NCBI GenBank assembly: GCA_943354045.1 | Contig: CALRBF010000001.1 | Location: forward strand, 361,074-425,073 | Direction: 5' to 3' | Length of the DNA stretch: 64,000 bases | Source of the DNA: Parcubacteria group bacterium | Lineage (GTDB): Bacteria > Patescibacteria > Paceibacteria > SW-4-49-11 | Part shown: one piece after another, positions 17,551 to 27,358 of the stretch | Layout of the letters: each line of letters opens with the position of its first letter | Numbering within the stretch: position 1 is the first letter of the stretch | Made by a program: the position numbers and the translations under genes | The notes under the pieces: model-generated | Seen by the model: only the letters and a program-made list of their open reading frames with translations | Database searches by the model: none | Told to the model about the DNA's origin: nothing

Positions 17551-18129
17551 ATGCAATTATCTGATGTCGATATAAAGAAAGGAATCGAATTGGGAGATAT
17601 TATCATTAATGATTTTGATGAATCTCGTCTTCAACCCGCTAGCTATGATGTTTTGCTTGGATATGAGTTTATGATTTTTAATAGTCACAAATTTGAATAT
17701 ATTGACCCTAAAAAATCTGTTCATGAGTTTATGGAAAAAGTTACTTTAAAAGACAAAGATGAATACTTTGTAATACATCCAGGTCAATTCGTATTAGGGG
17801 TCACCAAAGATTATTTTGGATGTAATGAAAAATATGCCTGCCAAATTATGGGTAAAAGCTCTCTTGCGCGATACGGATTAATTGTACATACCACGGCTGG
17901 ATTTATTGATCCGGGCAATAGGCTTAATGCTACTCTTGAATTTGTAAATACTAATACCGTGCCAATTCGGCTTTATCCAGAAATGAAAATTGCCCAAATT
18001 GCTTTTTATGAGCTCAAAACCCCCGCTCAAAATGCTTATGGCTCAGCCTCTCTAGGGAGTAAATATTATGACTCCAGAGGAGTACAAGCAAGTGATATGC
18101 ATAAAAATTTTGATAATAAAGAAGAATAA
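17551..18129 (+). CDS. dcd: dCTP deaminase
   Basis: The 192-residue protein has the dCTP deaminase / dUTPase-superfamily motifs RLQPASYDVLLG, GKSSLARYGLIVHTTAGFIDPG and a C-terminal GSKYYDSRGVQAS. It makes dUTP from dCTP, the first step to dTMP. The next gene is a ThyX-like protein whose start lies 1 base after the dcd stop, so the pair looks like a pyrimidine deoxynucleotide unit. Whether it also cleaves dUTP (bifunctional DCD-DUT) cannot be decided. Confidence 0.92.
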   Translation: MQLSDVDIKKGIELGDIIINDFDESRLQPASYDVLLGYEFMIFNSHKFEYIDPKKSVHEFMEKVTLKDKDEYFVIHPGQFVLGVTKDYFGCNEKYACQIMGKSSLARYGLIVHTTAGFIDPGNRLNATLEFVNTNTVPIRLYPEMKIAQIAFYELKTPAQNAYGSASLGSKYYDSRGVQASDMHKNFDNKEE

Positions 18130-18130
18130 T

Positions 18131-19786
18131 ATGGCATATGAGTATTTTACATTCACAGTTTCAGACCCAGATAAAACAGATTTAGTTATTGTCTCAGTGA
18201 CCGATACTCGTACAGGATATACTGTCAGAACAGCTCTTCCTAATTCGGGTAAACAAACAGCTTCTATTATGGCTTTTGCCGGAGCAAGATTTTCTCGCTC
18301 TGCTTTATCTGCAGAAGAATTATTCCAAGAAATTCAAGCGGCGGGAAGCAATGCTAATGAAAAATTAGCCAATATATTTCGCAATTATGGACACTCCTCA
18401 GTAGCAGATATGGCTCAATTATTTGCCTATATTGAGCAAATTCCAGATCATTATTCTACTATTTTCTTTAATGAGACTAGTGTAGGAGGTGGGCAGCAGC
18501 GCTCAACACGCTATCAAGACTTTGGGAATAGTAAACCTCTTGGATTAGAGAGTCTGGGGATTCTCTCAGATAAAGAGAATTATGATAAGGTGAATGAATC
18601 TCTTTTAGATTTACAACAATATGCCCTCGATAAATACAAATATTGGCAAGCAGAATTAACTGGCGTCTATATCAAGGGGTATGGAATTGATGAGAATAAT
18701 AAATCAGAAACGGGCGCCCTCACAGCTCGGGTATTTGATTCTACCCGATATTTTCTCCCCTCAGGGCTTATGAATAAAACCTCTCTTGCCTATATTACCT
18801 CAGCTCGGGAATGGGCCCGACTAATTTCTGTTTTTAAAGCCTCAGCTGAGCAAGAATTAGTATATTTAGCTGAGCAATTAGAAGTATTATTTGCCCCAGA
18901 TGAAGCTTATGCAAAAGAAATTAATTATACCGCAGAAGCCCCAGATTTAATTCGCCATACCCAAGCAGATACGATTACTCGTAATAATCTTAGCGAACTC
19001 AAAAAATATCTTATTGAAGAGGCGAATATAGAACAATATTTAGAATTACGCCAGACTATTAGCTATCATAATCTCAATGTTGAATTATTAGATATTAAGC
19101 TAAGTGCGGGGTCTAAAATTCTCTTTCAGCATATTCTTACCCTTTACCCGAATGCAACTGTTAAATCAATATTAGACTGGACCGTCACACTCACAAAAGA
19201 GCAAGAAAAAACTATATCTCAAATACTATTCAAAGACTTTAATCATCATAAGCAAATGGGGAATCTATTTAGAGTAAATACCCATAGTTTTGTATTGACC
19301 AGTTCTAATTCTGAGCTAAGAGACTTAAATCGTCATCGTGCTTGGGGACGATATATACCAACTCTCAATACAGAGAATTATGAAGCGTCATTGTATAATG
19401 GATATACGCTACCATTATATCTTACCGATAATCCTATATTTTCATCTGTCCGAGAGAAATTCGAGAAGGATTTACAAGGGTATTATGTCAAATTGCAGGA
19501 CTTTGTTGCACTTACTCGTGAATATACATGGTTCCCTCAATATCTCTGGACACAATTATTGCCATTTGGGCATATTTTTATGAGTGTTTTTCATGCTTCT
19601 CCAAAAGAAATTAATTATATGACACAACTTCGAGTGAGGCCAGGAGGGCATATTAATTATCGCTATTTAGCCTATGAATTAGCACGTCTTGGGGCTGAAA
19701 GTGAACCATTATTATCAGCACTTATTCCTGATACTATTACAAAACCCGATGCCAGCTCAAGAGAAGAATTTATTGATAGAAGTTAG
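18131..19786 (+). CDS. Double-domain ThyX-like (FAD-dependent thymidylate synthase-related) protein
   Basis: This 551-residue protein has two ThyX-like halves, whereas normal ThyX has about 220-250 residues. The first half has FRNYGHSSVADMAQLFAYIE and QQRSTRYQDF, but the usual RHR of the ThyX motif is replaced (FFNETSVGGGQQRSTRY). The second half has RDLNRHRAWGRYIPT and a C-terminal INYMTQLRVRPGGHINYRYLA (split by reading) like the ThyX substrate end. The start is placed at MAYEYF; the longer frame begins inside dcd. Genomic pairing with dcd supports a role in dTMP synthesis. Catalytic competence is uncertain because the motif is split between halves. Confidence 0.75.
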   Translation: MAYEYFTFTVSDPDKTDLVIVSVTDTRTGYTVRTALPNSGKQTASIMAFAGARFSRSALSAEELFQEIQAAGSNANEKLANIFRNYGHSSVADMAQLFAYIEQIPDHYSTIFFNETSVGGGQQRSTRYQDFGNSKPLGLESLGILSDKENYDKVNESLLDLQQYALDKYKYWQAELTGVYIKGYGIDENNKSETGALTARVFDSTRYFLPSGLMNKTSLAYITSAREWARLISVFKASAEQELVYLAEQLEVLFAPDEAYAKEINYTAEAPDLIRHTQADTITRNNLSELKKYLIEEANIEQYLELRQTISYHNLNVELLDIKLSAGSKILFQHILTLYPNATVKSILDWTVTLTKEQEKTISQILFKDFNHHKQMGNLFRVNTHSFVLTSSNSELRDLNRHRAWGRYIPTLNTENYEASLYNGYTLPLYLTDNPIFSSVREKFEKDLQGYYVKLQDFVALTREYTWFPQYLWTQLLPFGHIFMSVFHASPKEINYMTQLRVRPGGHINYRYLAYELARLGAESEPLLSALIPDTITKPDASSREEFIDRS

Positions 19787-19824
19787 TTTTTGATTTTTAA
19801 CCACAATAGGCGTATACTAGATAG

Positions 19825-21552
19825 ATGAAACAAGCTCCCCAAAAGCCAAAAATTGATTTTACTTTTCTCAAGCCATATATAAGTTGGACAATAGTATTAA
19901 TTATATTCTTATTTTTATCTAATGGGGCTACTCTTCTAATTCCACGTATATTAGGATCTAGTATTGATAATTTTAGTAAAAATGGAGCTAATTATAATAT
20001 TAACGGAGATTTATGGCTTTTGGCGGGAATTGCTGTCGGGATATTAATTCTCACCTTATTACAAACTATAATCAGTGTATATGTAGCTGAGCGCGTAGCA
20101 AAGGATTTACGACAAAATTTAATTCAAAAAATTCTCTCTCAACCTATTAGTTTTGTAAATAAGCGAGAAGTTTCAGATTTATTTACCAATATTACATCAG
20201 ATACTGAGCAGGTTAAAGATATTATTTCCCAGGGATTTGCTAGTATATTCTCAGCTATTATTATATTAATTGGTAGTGTTATTTTACTCTTTAGTATTAA
20301 TGTGAGATTGGCATTTATTGCAATTGTGACCTTGCCCCTTATTATTGCAGTTTTTGCTTTCATTTTTAAAAATATATCTTCATTATTTCGCTCTGCTCAA
20401 GAAGTTTTAGGAAATATCAATAAAGTTATTAATGAAAGTGTTCTCGGTGCTATGTTAATTCGGGTATTAAATGCGCAAAATTATGAAAATACAAAATTTC
20501 AAGAAGTAAATATACGAAGCCGTGATATTGGATTTAAAATCACCAATTTGTTTGCAAGCCTTATTCCTGCTATTAATTTAGTTTCAAATTTTGCTATTAT
20601 ATCTATTATTTGGTTTGGAGGGAGGCAGGTAATGGTAGAGGATTTAACTTTAGGAGAATTTAGTGCCTTTATTTCCTATTTTAATCTTTTGATTACTCCA
20701 ATTTTTATACTGGGATTTGTAAGTAGCTTTATATCTCGCGGACTTGTATCATTATCTCGTATACAAGAGGTATTACAAGCTCCTGAAGCCCCAGCTATTG
20801 ATGAGTCAACCTTAATCCGCCAAGAAGTAAAAGGAAATATTGTGTTTGATAAGGTGTGTTATGAAATTGATGGAAAGTCATTATTAAAAGATATTTCATT
20901 TGCGATTAATCCTCAAACCAAAAATGCTATAATTGGACCAACAGGATCGGGTAAAAGCCTCATATTATCTCTTCTCACAGGTCTTATTCAGCCAAGTGGA
21001 GGACAGATTTTAATAGATGATATTCCGCTTAATCAATGGGATCCTAAATATATATTTAAAACCATGGGATTAGTATTTCAAGAAAGTATTTTGTTTAATT
21101 CTTCGCTTACTGATAATATTGTATTTAACCAGAGTATATCAGAAGAAGAACTACAAAAGGCATTAAATACTACCAATGTTTCTGAAATTATAGAGAATCT
21201 TCCTAATAAGCTTGCGACGCAAATCAGTGAGCGTGGAACCAATCTCTCAGGAGGACAAAAACAACGTATAATGCTTGCTCGCGCCCTTGTGAGAAGTCCT
21301 AAAATACTCTTACTAGATGATTTTACTGCTCGGGTAGATCTTAAGACAGAAAAAGAAATTATTAGCTCATTATTTACCAATTATCCAGATATTACTCTTA
21401 TTTCTATTACCCAAAAAATAGAACCAATTCAAGAATATGATCAAATCATTGTGATTATGGAGGGAGAACTTTTGGCAACAGGTACTCATACAGAATTATT
21501 GAAGTCCTCTATTGAATACACTCAAATTTGGCAAAGTCAACAAACCACATAA
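19825..21552 (+). CDS. ABC exporter half-transporter A (degenerate ATP site)
   Basis: This 575-residue type I exporter has six membrane helices and a C-terminal ATPase domain. Walker A is GPTGSGKS and the signature is NLSGGQKQRIMLARAL. Walker B reads ILLLDDFTA, so the catalytic Glu is Asp, and the H-loop His is replaced (ISITQKIE). Such non-canonical sites occur in heterodimeric exporters. The partner gene starts 3 bases after the stop. Substrate unknown; multidrug, lipid or peptide export are all possible. Confidence 0.88.
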   Translation: MKQAPQKPKIDFTFLKPYISWTIVLIIFLFLSNGATLLIPRILGSSIDNFSKNGANYNINGDLWLLAGIAVGILILTLLQTIISVYVAERVAKDLRQNLIQKILSQPISFVNKREVSDLFTNITSDTEQVKDIISQGFASIFSAIIILIGSVILLFSINVRLAFIAIVTLPLIIAVFAFIFKNISSLFRSAQEVLGNINKVINESVLGAMLIRVLNAQNYENTKFQEVNIRSRDIGFKITNLFASLIPAINLVSNFAIISIIWFGGRQVMVEDLTLGEFSAFISYFNLLITPIFILGFVSSFISRGLVSLSRIQEVLQAPEAPAIDESTLIRQEVKGNIVFDKVCYEIDGKSLLKDISFAINPQTKNAIIGPTGSGKSLILSLLTGLIQPSGGQILIDDIPLNQWDPKYIFKTMGLVFQESILFNSSLTDNIVFNQSISEEELQKALNTTNVSEIIENLPNKLATQISERGTNLSGGQKQRIMLARALVRSPKILLLDDFTARVDLKTEKEIISSLFTNYPDITLISITQKIEPIQEYDQIIVIMEGELLATGTHTELLKSSIEYTQIWQSQQTT

Positions 21553-21554
21553 AT

Positions 21555-23318
21555 ATGTCGAACCAATATAATTTACTCAATTCCACTGAAAGCAAAATAC
21601 CATCAACACTGGCAGATACTTGGAGAACCATGAAACCCCTTTTCATAGGAGAGGGCTGGAATATGGTTATCATTGTATTTACCGTACTCATCAATATTGG
21701 AACCAGTGTTGCTACACCTTATATTATAACCAGAGCTATAGATGGGCCAATTGCTAATAAAGATATACAAACTCTAGGTATAATGTCTGGGGGATTAGTA
21801 TTATTATTTATCATATCAGCCATTGCAGCCTATGGACAGGCAAGAATTATGGGATATGTTTCCCAAAGAGTATTATTTCGACTCAGAGGAACAGTATTCT
21901 CATCTCTACAAAGTTTACCTATTGATTTCTTTAATCGTAATAAAGCGGGGGATTTGATTTCTCGTATTAATAATGATACCAATAAAATTAATCAATTTTT
22001 ATCTGAGGGTATATTACGATTCACCTCACTGTTTTTCTCCTTGATTGGAATCGCAGCTATTATGCTATATCTTAATTGGCAATTAGCGAGTATAGTGCTT
22101 TTGCTTACCACTGGTATTATTATCATTACCCGAATTGCAACCCCGTATATTGAAGGAATTAATAAAGGAAGCCTGGTAGATCAGGGGTCCTTATCATCTG
22201 AAATACAAGAAGGATTAACCAATTTTAATGCTTTGGTAGCCTTTCAAATACAAGATTATTTTAAAGAACATTTTACCAATATTAGTGAGCGAGTATATAA
22301 GTCTAAAATAAAAGCTAATATATTAAATGATGGTATAGCACCATTATATAATTTTACCGCTAATATAGCGCAAATAATTCTATTAATAGTAGGTATTCGA
22401 TTTATTTTAGCAGGATCAATCACCATAGGATTATTAATTGGATTTCTCGCCTATGCTCAGAAATTCTTTGAGCCATTAAGAATATTAGGTTCTATTGTGG
22501 GCAGTCTTCAATCGGCTCTGGCAGCTTGGGCTCGAGTAAGAGAAATTATCTCACTTGAATCTAATCTGATTATAGAAGAAGCGAATGATAATAGTGACAA
22601 CAAATCAAATGAATTATTAGCATTCAAAGATATATCTTTTGGATATGATGAAGATATGATTATTCATAATATGAGTTTTATTTTAGAAAAAGGAAAAACC
22701 TATGCCCTTGTAGGTCCAACGGGAGGAGGTAAAAGTACCACAGCCTCATTGATGGCAAGATTATATGATCCTCAACAAGGCTTAGTCAAATTATATAATA
22801 AAGATATCAGGACTTATACCGAAGAGGACAGAACTAAGATTATAGGATTTATACTACAAGAACCATTCTTATTCACCGGGACAATTGGAGACAATCTTAG
22901 ATATGGTAATAGCGAATTACTCAATAGTAGTGATGAGGAATTATTAGACAAACTCAAATCTCATAATTTGACTGAGCTTATGGATACTTTTGACAATGGT
23001 ATAGAGACTATTATAGAGAATAATGGTATTAGTATTGGTCAAAAACAAATTATCTCCTTTATTCGTACTCTTTTGAGAGAACCTGAACTCCTTATTCTCG
23101 ATGAGGCTACCGCCAATATAGATACCGTAACCGAGCAAAATCTCCAATCCATATTATCTCAATTACCAGATACAACTACCAAAGTTATTATCGCTCATAG
23201 ACTTAATACTATCAAAAAAGCCGATCAAATATTCTTTATTAGTGGGGGAATATTAACTCCAGCCGAAAATTTTGACTCCGCCCTTAATTTAATACAAAAT
23301 CAAGAAGGGAGAAGTTAG
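21555..23318 (+). CDS. ABC exporter half-transporter B
   Basis: The 587-residue partner of the preceding gene has six helices (EXPORTER type, IDFFNRNKAGDLISRINNDTNKI coupling region, split by reading) plus an ATPase domain. Walker A is GPTGGGKST, Walker B LLILDEATANID with the catalytic Glu, and the H-loop IIAHRLNTI is intact. The signature is altered to ISIGQKQ in place of LSGGQ. Together the two subunits give one consensus and one degenerate composite site. The start MSNQYN at 21555 is preferred over an upstream frame that lies inside the neighbour gene. Confidence 0.88.
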   Translation: MSNQYNLLNSTESKIPSTLADTWRTMKPLFIGEGWNMVIIVFTVLINIGTSVATPYIITRAIDGPIANKDIQTLGIMSGGLVLLFIISAIAAYGQARIMGYVSQRVLFRLRGTVFSSLQSLPIDFFNRNKAGDLISRINNDTNKINQFLSEGILRFTSLFFSLIGIAAIMLYLNWQLASIVLLLTTGIIIITRIATPYIEGINKGSLVDQGSLSSEIQEGLTNFNALVAFQIQDYFKEHFTNISERVYKSKIKANILNDGIAPLYNFTANIAQIILLIVGIRFILAGSITIGLLIGFLAYAQKFFEPLRILGSIVGSLQSALAAWARVREIISLESNLIIEEANDNSDNKSNELLAFKDISFGYDEDMIIHNMSFILEKGKTYALVGPTGGGKSTTASLMARLYDPQQGLVKLYNKDIRTYTEEDRTKIIGFILQEPFLFTGTIGDNLRYGNSELLNSSDEELLDKLKSHNLTELMDTFDNGIETIIENNGISIGQKQIISFIRTLLREPELLILDEATANIDTVTEQNLQSILSQLPDTTTKVIIAHRLNTIKKADQIFFISGGILTPAENFDSALNLIQNQEGRS

Positions 23319-23337
23319 GAATTAGGTTCTATGAGAC

Positions 23338-23369
23338 AAAAAAAGAGGGAGTGTTAGCTCCCTTTTTTA
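23338..23369. terminator. Terminator between ABC exporter operon and anchored protein gene
   Basis: GGGAG-TGTTAG-CTCCC hairpin flanked by A-run and T-run on both sides; usable from both strands. Confidence 0.85.
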
Positions 23370-23380
23370 GTAGCTCAGAT

Positions 23381-24217
23381 TTATTTTAAGAAACGGATGG
23401 TGTCTGTCCAAGATAGTAGTTGTAAAGATTTATCTTTATATCCAGATGTGGCTCCACCTTCATCAACAGGAGGGTTTTGTATCGCAACATATTTTGAAGA
23501 ATTAGTCTTATCTAAAAGAAATCCAGCATTAGCATTTCCGATACCATCACTTAATCTATAATATGGAGCTATATTACATTCTTTTTCATCATCATATTTT
23601 GTAAAAATATAGACAGCAGTATATTGGTTCGGAGGAGTAAATGGCCCCGCATATCCATCCCTTAAATTCCAGTCTTTATATATATTGCTTTCCTCTTCAA
23701 CAAAACATTTTTTAGTATTTGGCTTATTCAGAAACTGTTTTGTTATTGCCTGAGTCAGAGTATCATTTGGATTTTTATCAAACACCTCTAATGACTCTCC
23801 GTTTTTATAGCTATATTTTTCAAGATATAAATAAACCTTATTACCTTCCTCTTTAACAAGTAGATTTTCATTCGGAGAAGCTAAATAAGTAAACCCAACA
23901 CCAAGTTTGTCAGAATAGAATAGTTTAGTGTCTTTAGACTTCTTATCCATCTCAAAGATAGTATTAAGTTCATCTTGAGTATAAACTTTTTCTTTAGGAG
24001 CCTCTGGAGTAGGAGCAGGAGTATTCTCTACAACAGGAGTTGTCTTTACTTCAGGAACTGAAACAACAGGCTCAATAGGATCAGCTACTTCCTTAGGAGA
24101 GAAATAGGGGATACCATATACTATCGTAATAGCAATAAGAGCACCAACAATAACCAGAAGCGTAGCTTTGATTAACTCATAACGATGTTTTGGAGAAGTT
24201 CCAGGCTCAATTTGCAT
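23381..24217 (-). CDS. Membrane-anchored extracytoplasmic protein, paralog 1
   Basis: The 278-residue protein has a basic N-terminus and one membrane helix (about 18-41: ATLLVIVGALIAITIVYGIPYF). A Pro/Val/Glu linker (VVSVPEVKTTPVVENTP) leads to an extracytoplasmic domain with two Cys. The first 100 residues are nearly identical to the neighbour at 24353-25174; the rest is only loosely related (shared LFYSDKLGVGFTY, LEVF-x-K-x-P-x-DTL-x-QAIT, KKCF). This is a tandem duplication with diverged distal domains. Family not recognised. Confidence 0.7.
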   Translation of the reverse strand: MQIEPGTSPKHRYELIKATLLVIVGALIAITIVYGIPYFSPKEVADPIEPVVSVPEVKTTPVVENTPAPTPEAPKEKVYTQDELNTIFEMDKKSKDTKLFYSDKLGVGFTYLASPNENLLVKEEGNKVYLYLEKYSYKNGESLEVFDKNPNDTLTQAITKQFLNKPNTKKCFVEEESNIYKDWNLRDGYAGPFTPPNQYTAVYIFTKYDDEKECNIAPYYRLSDGIGNANAGFLLDKTNSSKYVAIQNPPVDEGGATSGYKDKSLQLLSWTDTIRFLK

Positions 24218-24302
24218 ATAGTGTATATATTTATTTAATACTATATATATTATATCATGTCTTTTTTAAAAATATAATATTAGGAAACAAATATAAAGAG
24301 TA

Positions 24303-24337
24303 AAATAAAAACACCTTTTGGGAAGGTGTTTTTATTT
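24303..24337. terminator. Terminator of paralog 2 gene
   Basis: Perfect 15-nt arms AAATAAAAACACCTT and AAGGTGTTTTTATTT with a 5-nt loop, just beyond the stop at 24353 on the minus strand. Confidence 0.9.
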
Positions 24338-24352
24338 AGAAGTCTTATCTAT

Positions 24353-25174
24353 TTATTTTAATATTCTTAGAGAGCGTTCCCAACCTTCATTTCCTAACCC
24401 TGAACTAGCTATACTTTCTTGTCCAATACGAACAAATAGATATTTAGAAGGCACCTTAGAGTCTTCTGAAAAGAATTGCCTACCATTTGTTGCAGCATAG
24501 GTTTGTACTTTCTCTGGACAATTAGTAATACCTCCAAACCAAACATCACCATTAGTAGGAACAGGATAGAATATCTCAGCATAATTATATCCTTTTAACT
24601 GTTTTCCAGATGAATCTCCATCAGTATATTTTTGAGCAAAACATTTTTTGGCATCTACACCACTCAAGAATTCTTTAGTAATAGCTTGCTCTAGAGTATC
24701 TTTGGGATCTTTCGTAAATACTTCTAAATTTACCCATTCTGATTTAGTGCTCCCTTTTTCATAATAGTCTAGAGCAACTCCATTACCTTTCTCGACTGCA
24801 GAGATTTCATATATATTAGAAGGAAGATCTTCTGGTAAACTATAAGTAAATCCAACCCCAAGTTTGTCAGAATAGAATAGCTTAGTACCAGGTTTTTTCT
24901 TATTCATTTCAAAGATAGTATTAAGTTCATCTTGAGTATAAACTTTTTCTTTAGGAGCCTCTTGAGTAGGGACTGGCGTATTTTCTACAACAGGAGTTGG
25001 CTTTACTTCAGGAACTGAAACAACAGGCTCAATAGGATCAGCTACCTCCTTAGGAGAGAAATAGGGGATACCATATACTATCGTAATAGTAATAAGAGCA
25101 CCAACAATAACCTGAAGTGTAGCTTTGATTAACTCATAGCGATGTTTTGGAGAAGTTCCAGGCTCAATTTGCAT
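24353..25174 (-). CDS. Membrane-anchored extracytoplasmic protein, paralog 2
   Basis: The 273-residue paralog of the gene at 23381-24217 has the same anchor and linker, then a diverged outer domain. Three Cys remain in the outer domain (KKCFAQ, ITNCPEK). Each copy has its own terminator, so they are separate transcription units. The 5' flanks are also similar, with TATATT-rich sequence before the start. The outer domain is unknown; display on the cell surface is likely. Confidence 0.7.
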   Translation of the reverse strand: MQIEPGTSPKHRYELIKATLQVIVGALITITIVYGIPYFSPKEVADPIEPVVSVPEVKPTPVVENTPVPTQEAPKEKVYTQDELNTIFEMNKKKPGTKLFYSDKLGVGFTYSLPEDLPSNIYEISAVEKGNGVALDYYEKGSTKSEWVNLEVFTKDPKDTLEQAITKEFLSGVDAKKCFAQKYTDGDSSGKQLKGYNYAEIFYPVPTNGDVWFGGITNCPEKVQTYAATNGRQFFSEDSKVPSKYLFVRIGQESIASSGLGNEGWERSLRILK

Positions 25175-25268
25175 AGTATGTATATTTATTTAGTACTGTA
25201 TATAATCTATCATACTATTCCGTAAACTTCAAAAGCATGTTAGTATAGGTCAGATAATAAGAGTATAT

Positions 25269-25940
25269 ATGCGAATTAATAAGTATTTAGCCGATCAAGA
25301 TATTTGTTCTCGGCGTGAGGCAGATAGATTAATTCAAGAAGGAAAAGTTTTCGTCAATGGAATTGTCGCTGAACTTGGTGTAGATATCAAAGAAGGGGAT
25401 AAAGTAGAAGTAATAGGATATGAGAAGCAATACAAATATTATGCCTATCATAAGCCAGTGGGAATCGTATCCCATAGTCCCCAAGAAGGAGAAAAATCCA
25501 TACAAGATATTACCGACTTTGGAGATGATGTATTCCCAGTTGGAAGATTAGATAAAGATTCTCGAGGACTTATAATACTTACCAATGATGGGCGTATTAC
25601 CAAAAAACTCCTAGAACCAAAAGTTCAAATGGAAAAAGATTATATAGTGACATTGAATCGGCCTATTTCTCAAGCTGATATTGAAAAATTACGAGAAGGG
25701 GTCAAGATTGATACCGGTTATCACACCAAACCTTGTCGAATCAAGCGTATGAGCAATGATACTATCAAGATAACCCTTACTGAGGGCAAAAACAGGCAAA
25801 TACGGCGTATGGCGAGGGCTCTGAGGTATAATGTATTAGATTTACTGAGAATACGCATTGGGCATATAGAATTAAACGATATCCCAGAAGGAGGATATCG
25901 TAAACTCAGCGAACAAAAATTATTAGAAGTATTGTCTTAA
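25269..25940 (+). CDS. RsuA/RluB-family pseudouridine synthase
   Basis: The 223-residue protein has an N-terminal S4 RNA-binding domain (MRINKYLADQDICSRREADRL, split by reading) and a catalytic domain with the active-site Asp in VGRLDKDSRGLIILTNDG, plus KNRQIRRMA. It modifies uridines in rRNA; whether the target is 16S (RsuA-like) or 23S (RluB/RluF-like) is not clear. Its 3' end overlaps the convergent hydrolase gene by 4 bases. GATAAT lies only about 10 bases upstream of the ATG, so the leader is very short. Confidence 0.93.
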   Translation: MRINKYLADQDICSRREADRLIQEGKVFVNGIVAELGVDIKEGDKVEVIGYEKQYKYYAYHKPVGIVSHSPQEGEKSIQDITDFGDDVFPVGRLDKDSRGLIILTNDGRITKKLLEPKVQMEKDYIVTLNRPISQADIEKLREGVKIDTGYHTKPCRIKRMSNDTIKITLTEGKNRQIRRMARALRYNVLDLLRIRIGHIELNDIPEGGYRKLSEQKLLEVLS

Positions 25941-26740
25941 TTAGCTTCCTCGGCTAGGGTGAATACTTCATTAAGATCAGGATAGGTATGAGTATTTTTA
26001 TTTAAATCAAATTTCTTTTTATCATTAGCTCCCGTGAAATTCTCAAATAATTTGTCTCCCTCAGCAGGTGGGACACTAAGATCTCCTCTATACACAAATT
26101 GTCGTACTGGAATAGTAACTTTAGGAGCATAAGTTGTAGTAGGAAGAATATCTCCAGTAAATCCACAAAGAATAGAGTATTGTCTCTGACACATACTCTG
26201 AATACTACTAAAAGTATTAATTAATATTAATTTACGAGTTTCTGGTCTCTCACTTGCAACATATACAGCTGGAGAACCTCCCATAGAATGACCTAATATA
26301 ATAATATTTTTTGGATCAATACCTTTTGTAGTAACCAAATTATCATAAGCAAGTAAAGCTGCTTCATATACTCCATCAGTATCAGGAGCACCTTCTGATT
26401 CATGATATCCAGGATAAGCAGGGGATACCACAGTTCCATATTGTACTAAATCAGCAAAGAAATCATTAATTCTTCCTGAATTTCCATGAAGATATAAAAT
26501 AACTTTATCAGATTGTTTGTTTTGGTCAAATGTCCACAGAGAAATAGAGCGATTTTCTTTATCTTTTAGGAATTCAAGTTTATATCCAAAATTAGGTACG
26601 GGAGCCCAACTAACTTTGTTATTAAAAATCAGAGCAGTAGATTGGCTTGTCAAATATAATGATGCAAGTAGCCAAAGCAAAATAAGAGTTACAGGAATAC
26701 CAAGTATCAAGTTCCATTTGCGTGAATTTGGGCTACTCAT
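25937..26740 (-). CDS. Membrane-anchored alpha/beta hydrolase
   Basis: The 267-residue protein has an N-terminal helix (about 10-30) and an alpha/beta-hydrolase fold facing outward. It shows the oxyanion HGNSG (85-89), PAYPGYHESEG, and nucleophile elbow GHSMGG with Ser152. A C-terminal HTYPD-like His completes the triad (inferred). It resembles BEM46/serine aminopeptidase-like hydrolases. Substrate unknown; lipid or ester turnover is plausible. Confidence 0.82.
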   Translation of the reverse strand: MSSPNSRKWNLILGIPVTLILLWLLASLYLTSQSTALIFNNKVSWAPVPNFGYKLEFLKDKENRSISLWTFDQNKQSDKVILYLHGNSGRINDFFADLVQYGTVVSPAYPGYHESEGAPDTDGVYEAALLAYDNLVTTKGIDPKNIIILGHSMGGSPAVYVASERPETRKLILINTFSSIQSMCQRQYSILCGFTGDILPTTTYAPKVTIPVRQFVYRGDLSVPPAEGDKLFENFTGANDKKKFDLNKNTHTYPDLNEVFTLAEEAN

Positions 26741-26795
26741 ATCGATTATATATAGTTATTGGTAAGTGCAGTATCAAAGTACAGAGAGAATGAAA

Positions 26796-27281
26796 TTATT
26801 TTTGAGCTTCTTCTAAAGTCTCATTATATCTACTAATATTTAGATAATATAATAAATGGAATACTAATATAATAATACTAGGGAATAGCCAAGCAGTATT
26901 AAATATAAATACTCTAAGTAGGCTCCCATCAGCTCCACTGGCAGCATCAAGAACTATCTTAGCAATAGTTGGGAATAAATAATATACTACCGTTAATCCA
27001 GTAAATAGGGGGATATTAGTAATTGGTCTTAACTTCTTAATCCTATTTGGTACATTGGATGACCAAAATAATAAAACAATACCAAGTGTTAAAGCTAAAA
27101 CAGATGTAATTATCCTAAAGAACCATATTATGAGATCGGCATCACTACCACCTGATGAATATCCAAATTGAACATATTGACGCAAAACATCAAATCCATT
27201 AATAAAAGCCCAACCTACTACCCAAAGAATAAATATAGTACGGAAAGTTGATTCAAATCGAGGGCTAAATTCATCAAACAT
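26796..27281 (-). CDS. Hypothetical membrane protein, four helices
   Basis: The 161 residues have four hydrophobic helices (FRTIFILWVVGWAFI; IIWFFRIITSVLALTLGIV, split; IPLFTGLTVVYYLF; LFPSIIILVFHLLYYL). Several membrane proteins of similar size follow in this region. Family not identified with confidence. Confidence 0.65.
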   Translation of the reverse strand: MFDEFSPRFESTFRTIFILWVVGWAFINGFDVLRQYVQFGYSSGGSDADLIIWFFRIITSVLALTLGIVLLFWSSNVPNRIKKLRPITNIPLFTGLTVVYYLFPTIAKIVLDAASGADGSLLRVFIFNTAWLFPSIIILVFHLLYYLNISRYNETLEEAQK

Positions 27282-27358
27282 GGTTTTGGTATTAATTATT
27301 ATTTTATATTAACCAATTTAATAATAAGATAAGTTTATAAATATGTCAATGTGGATAA

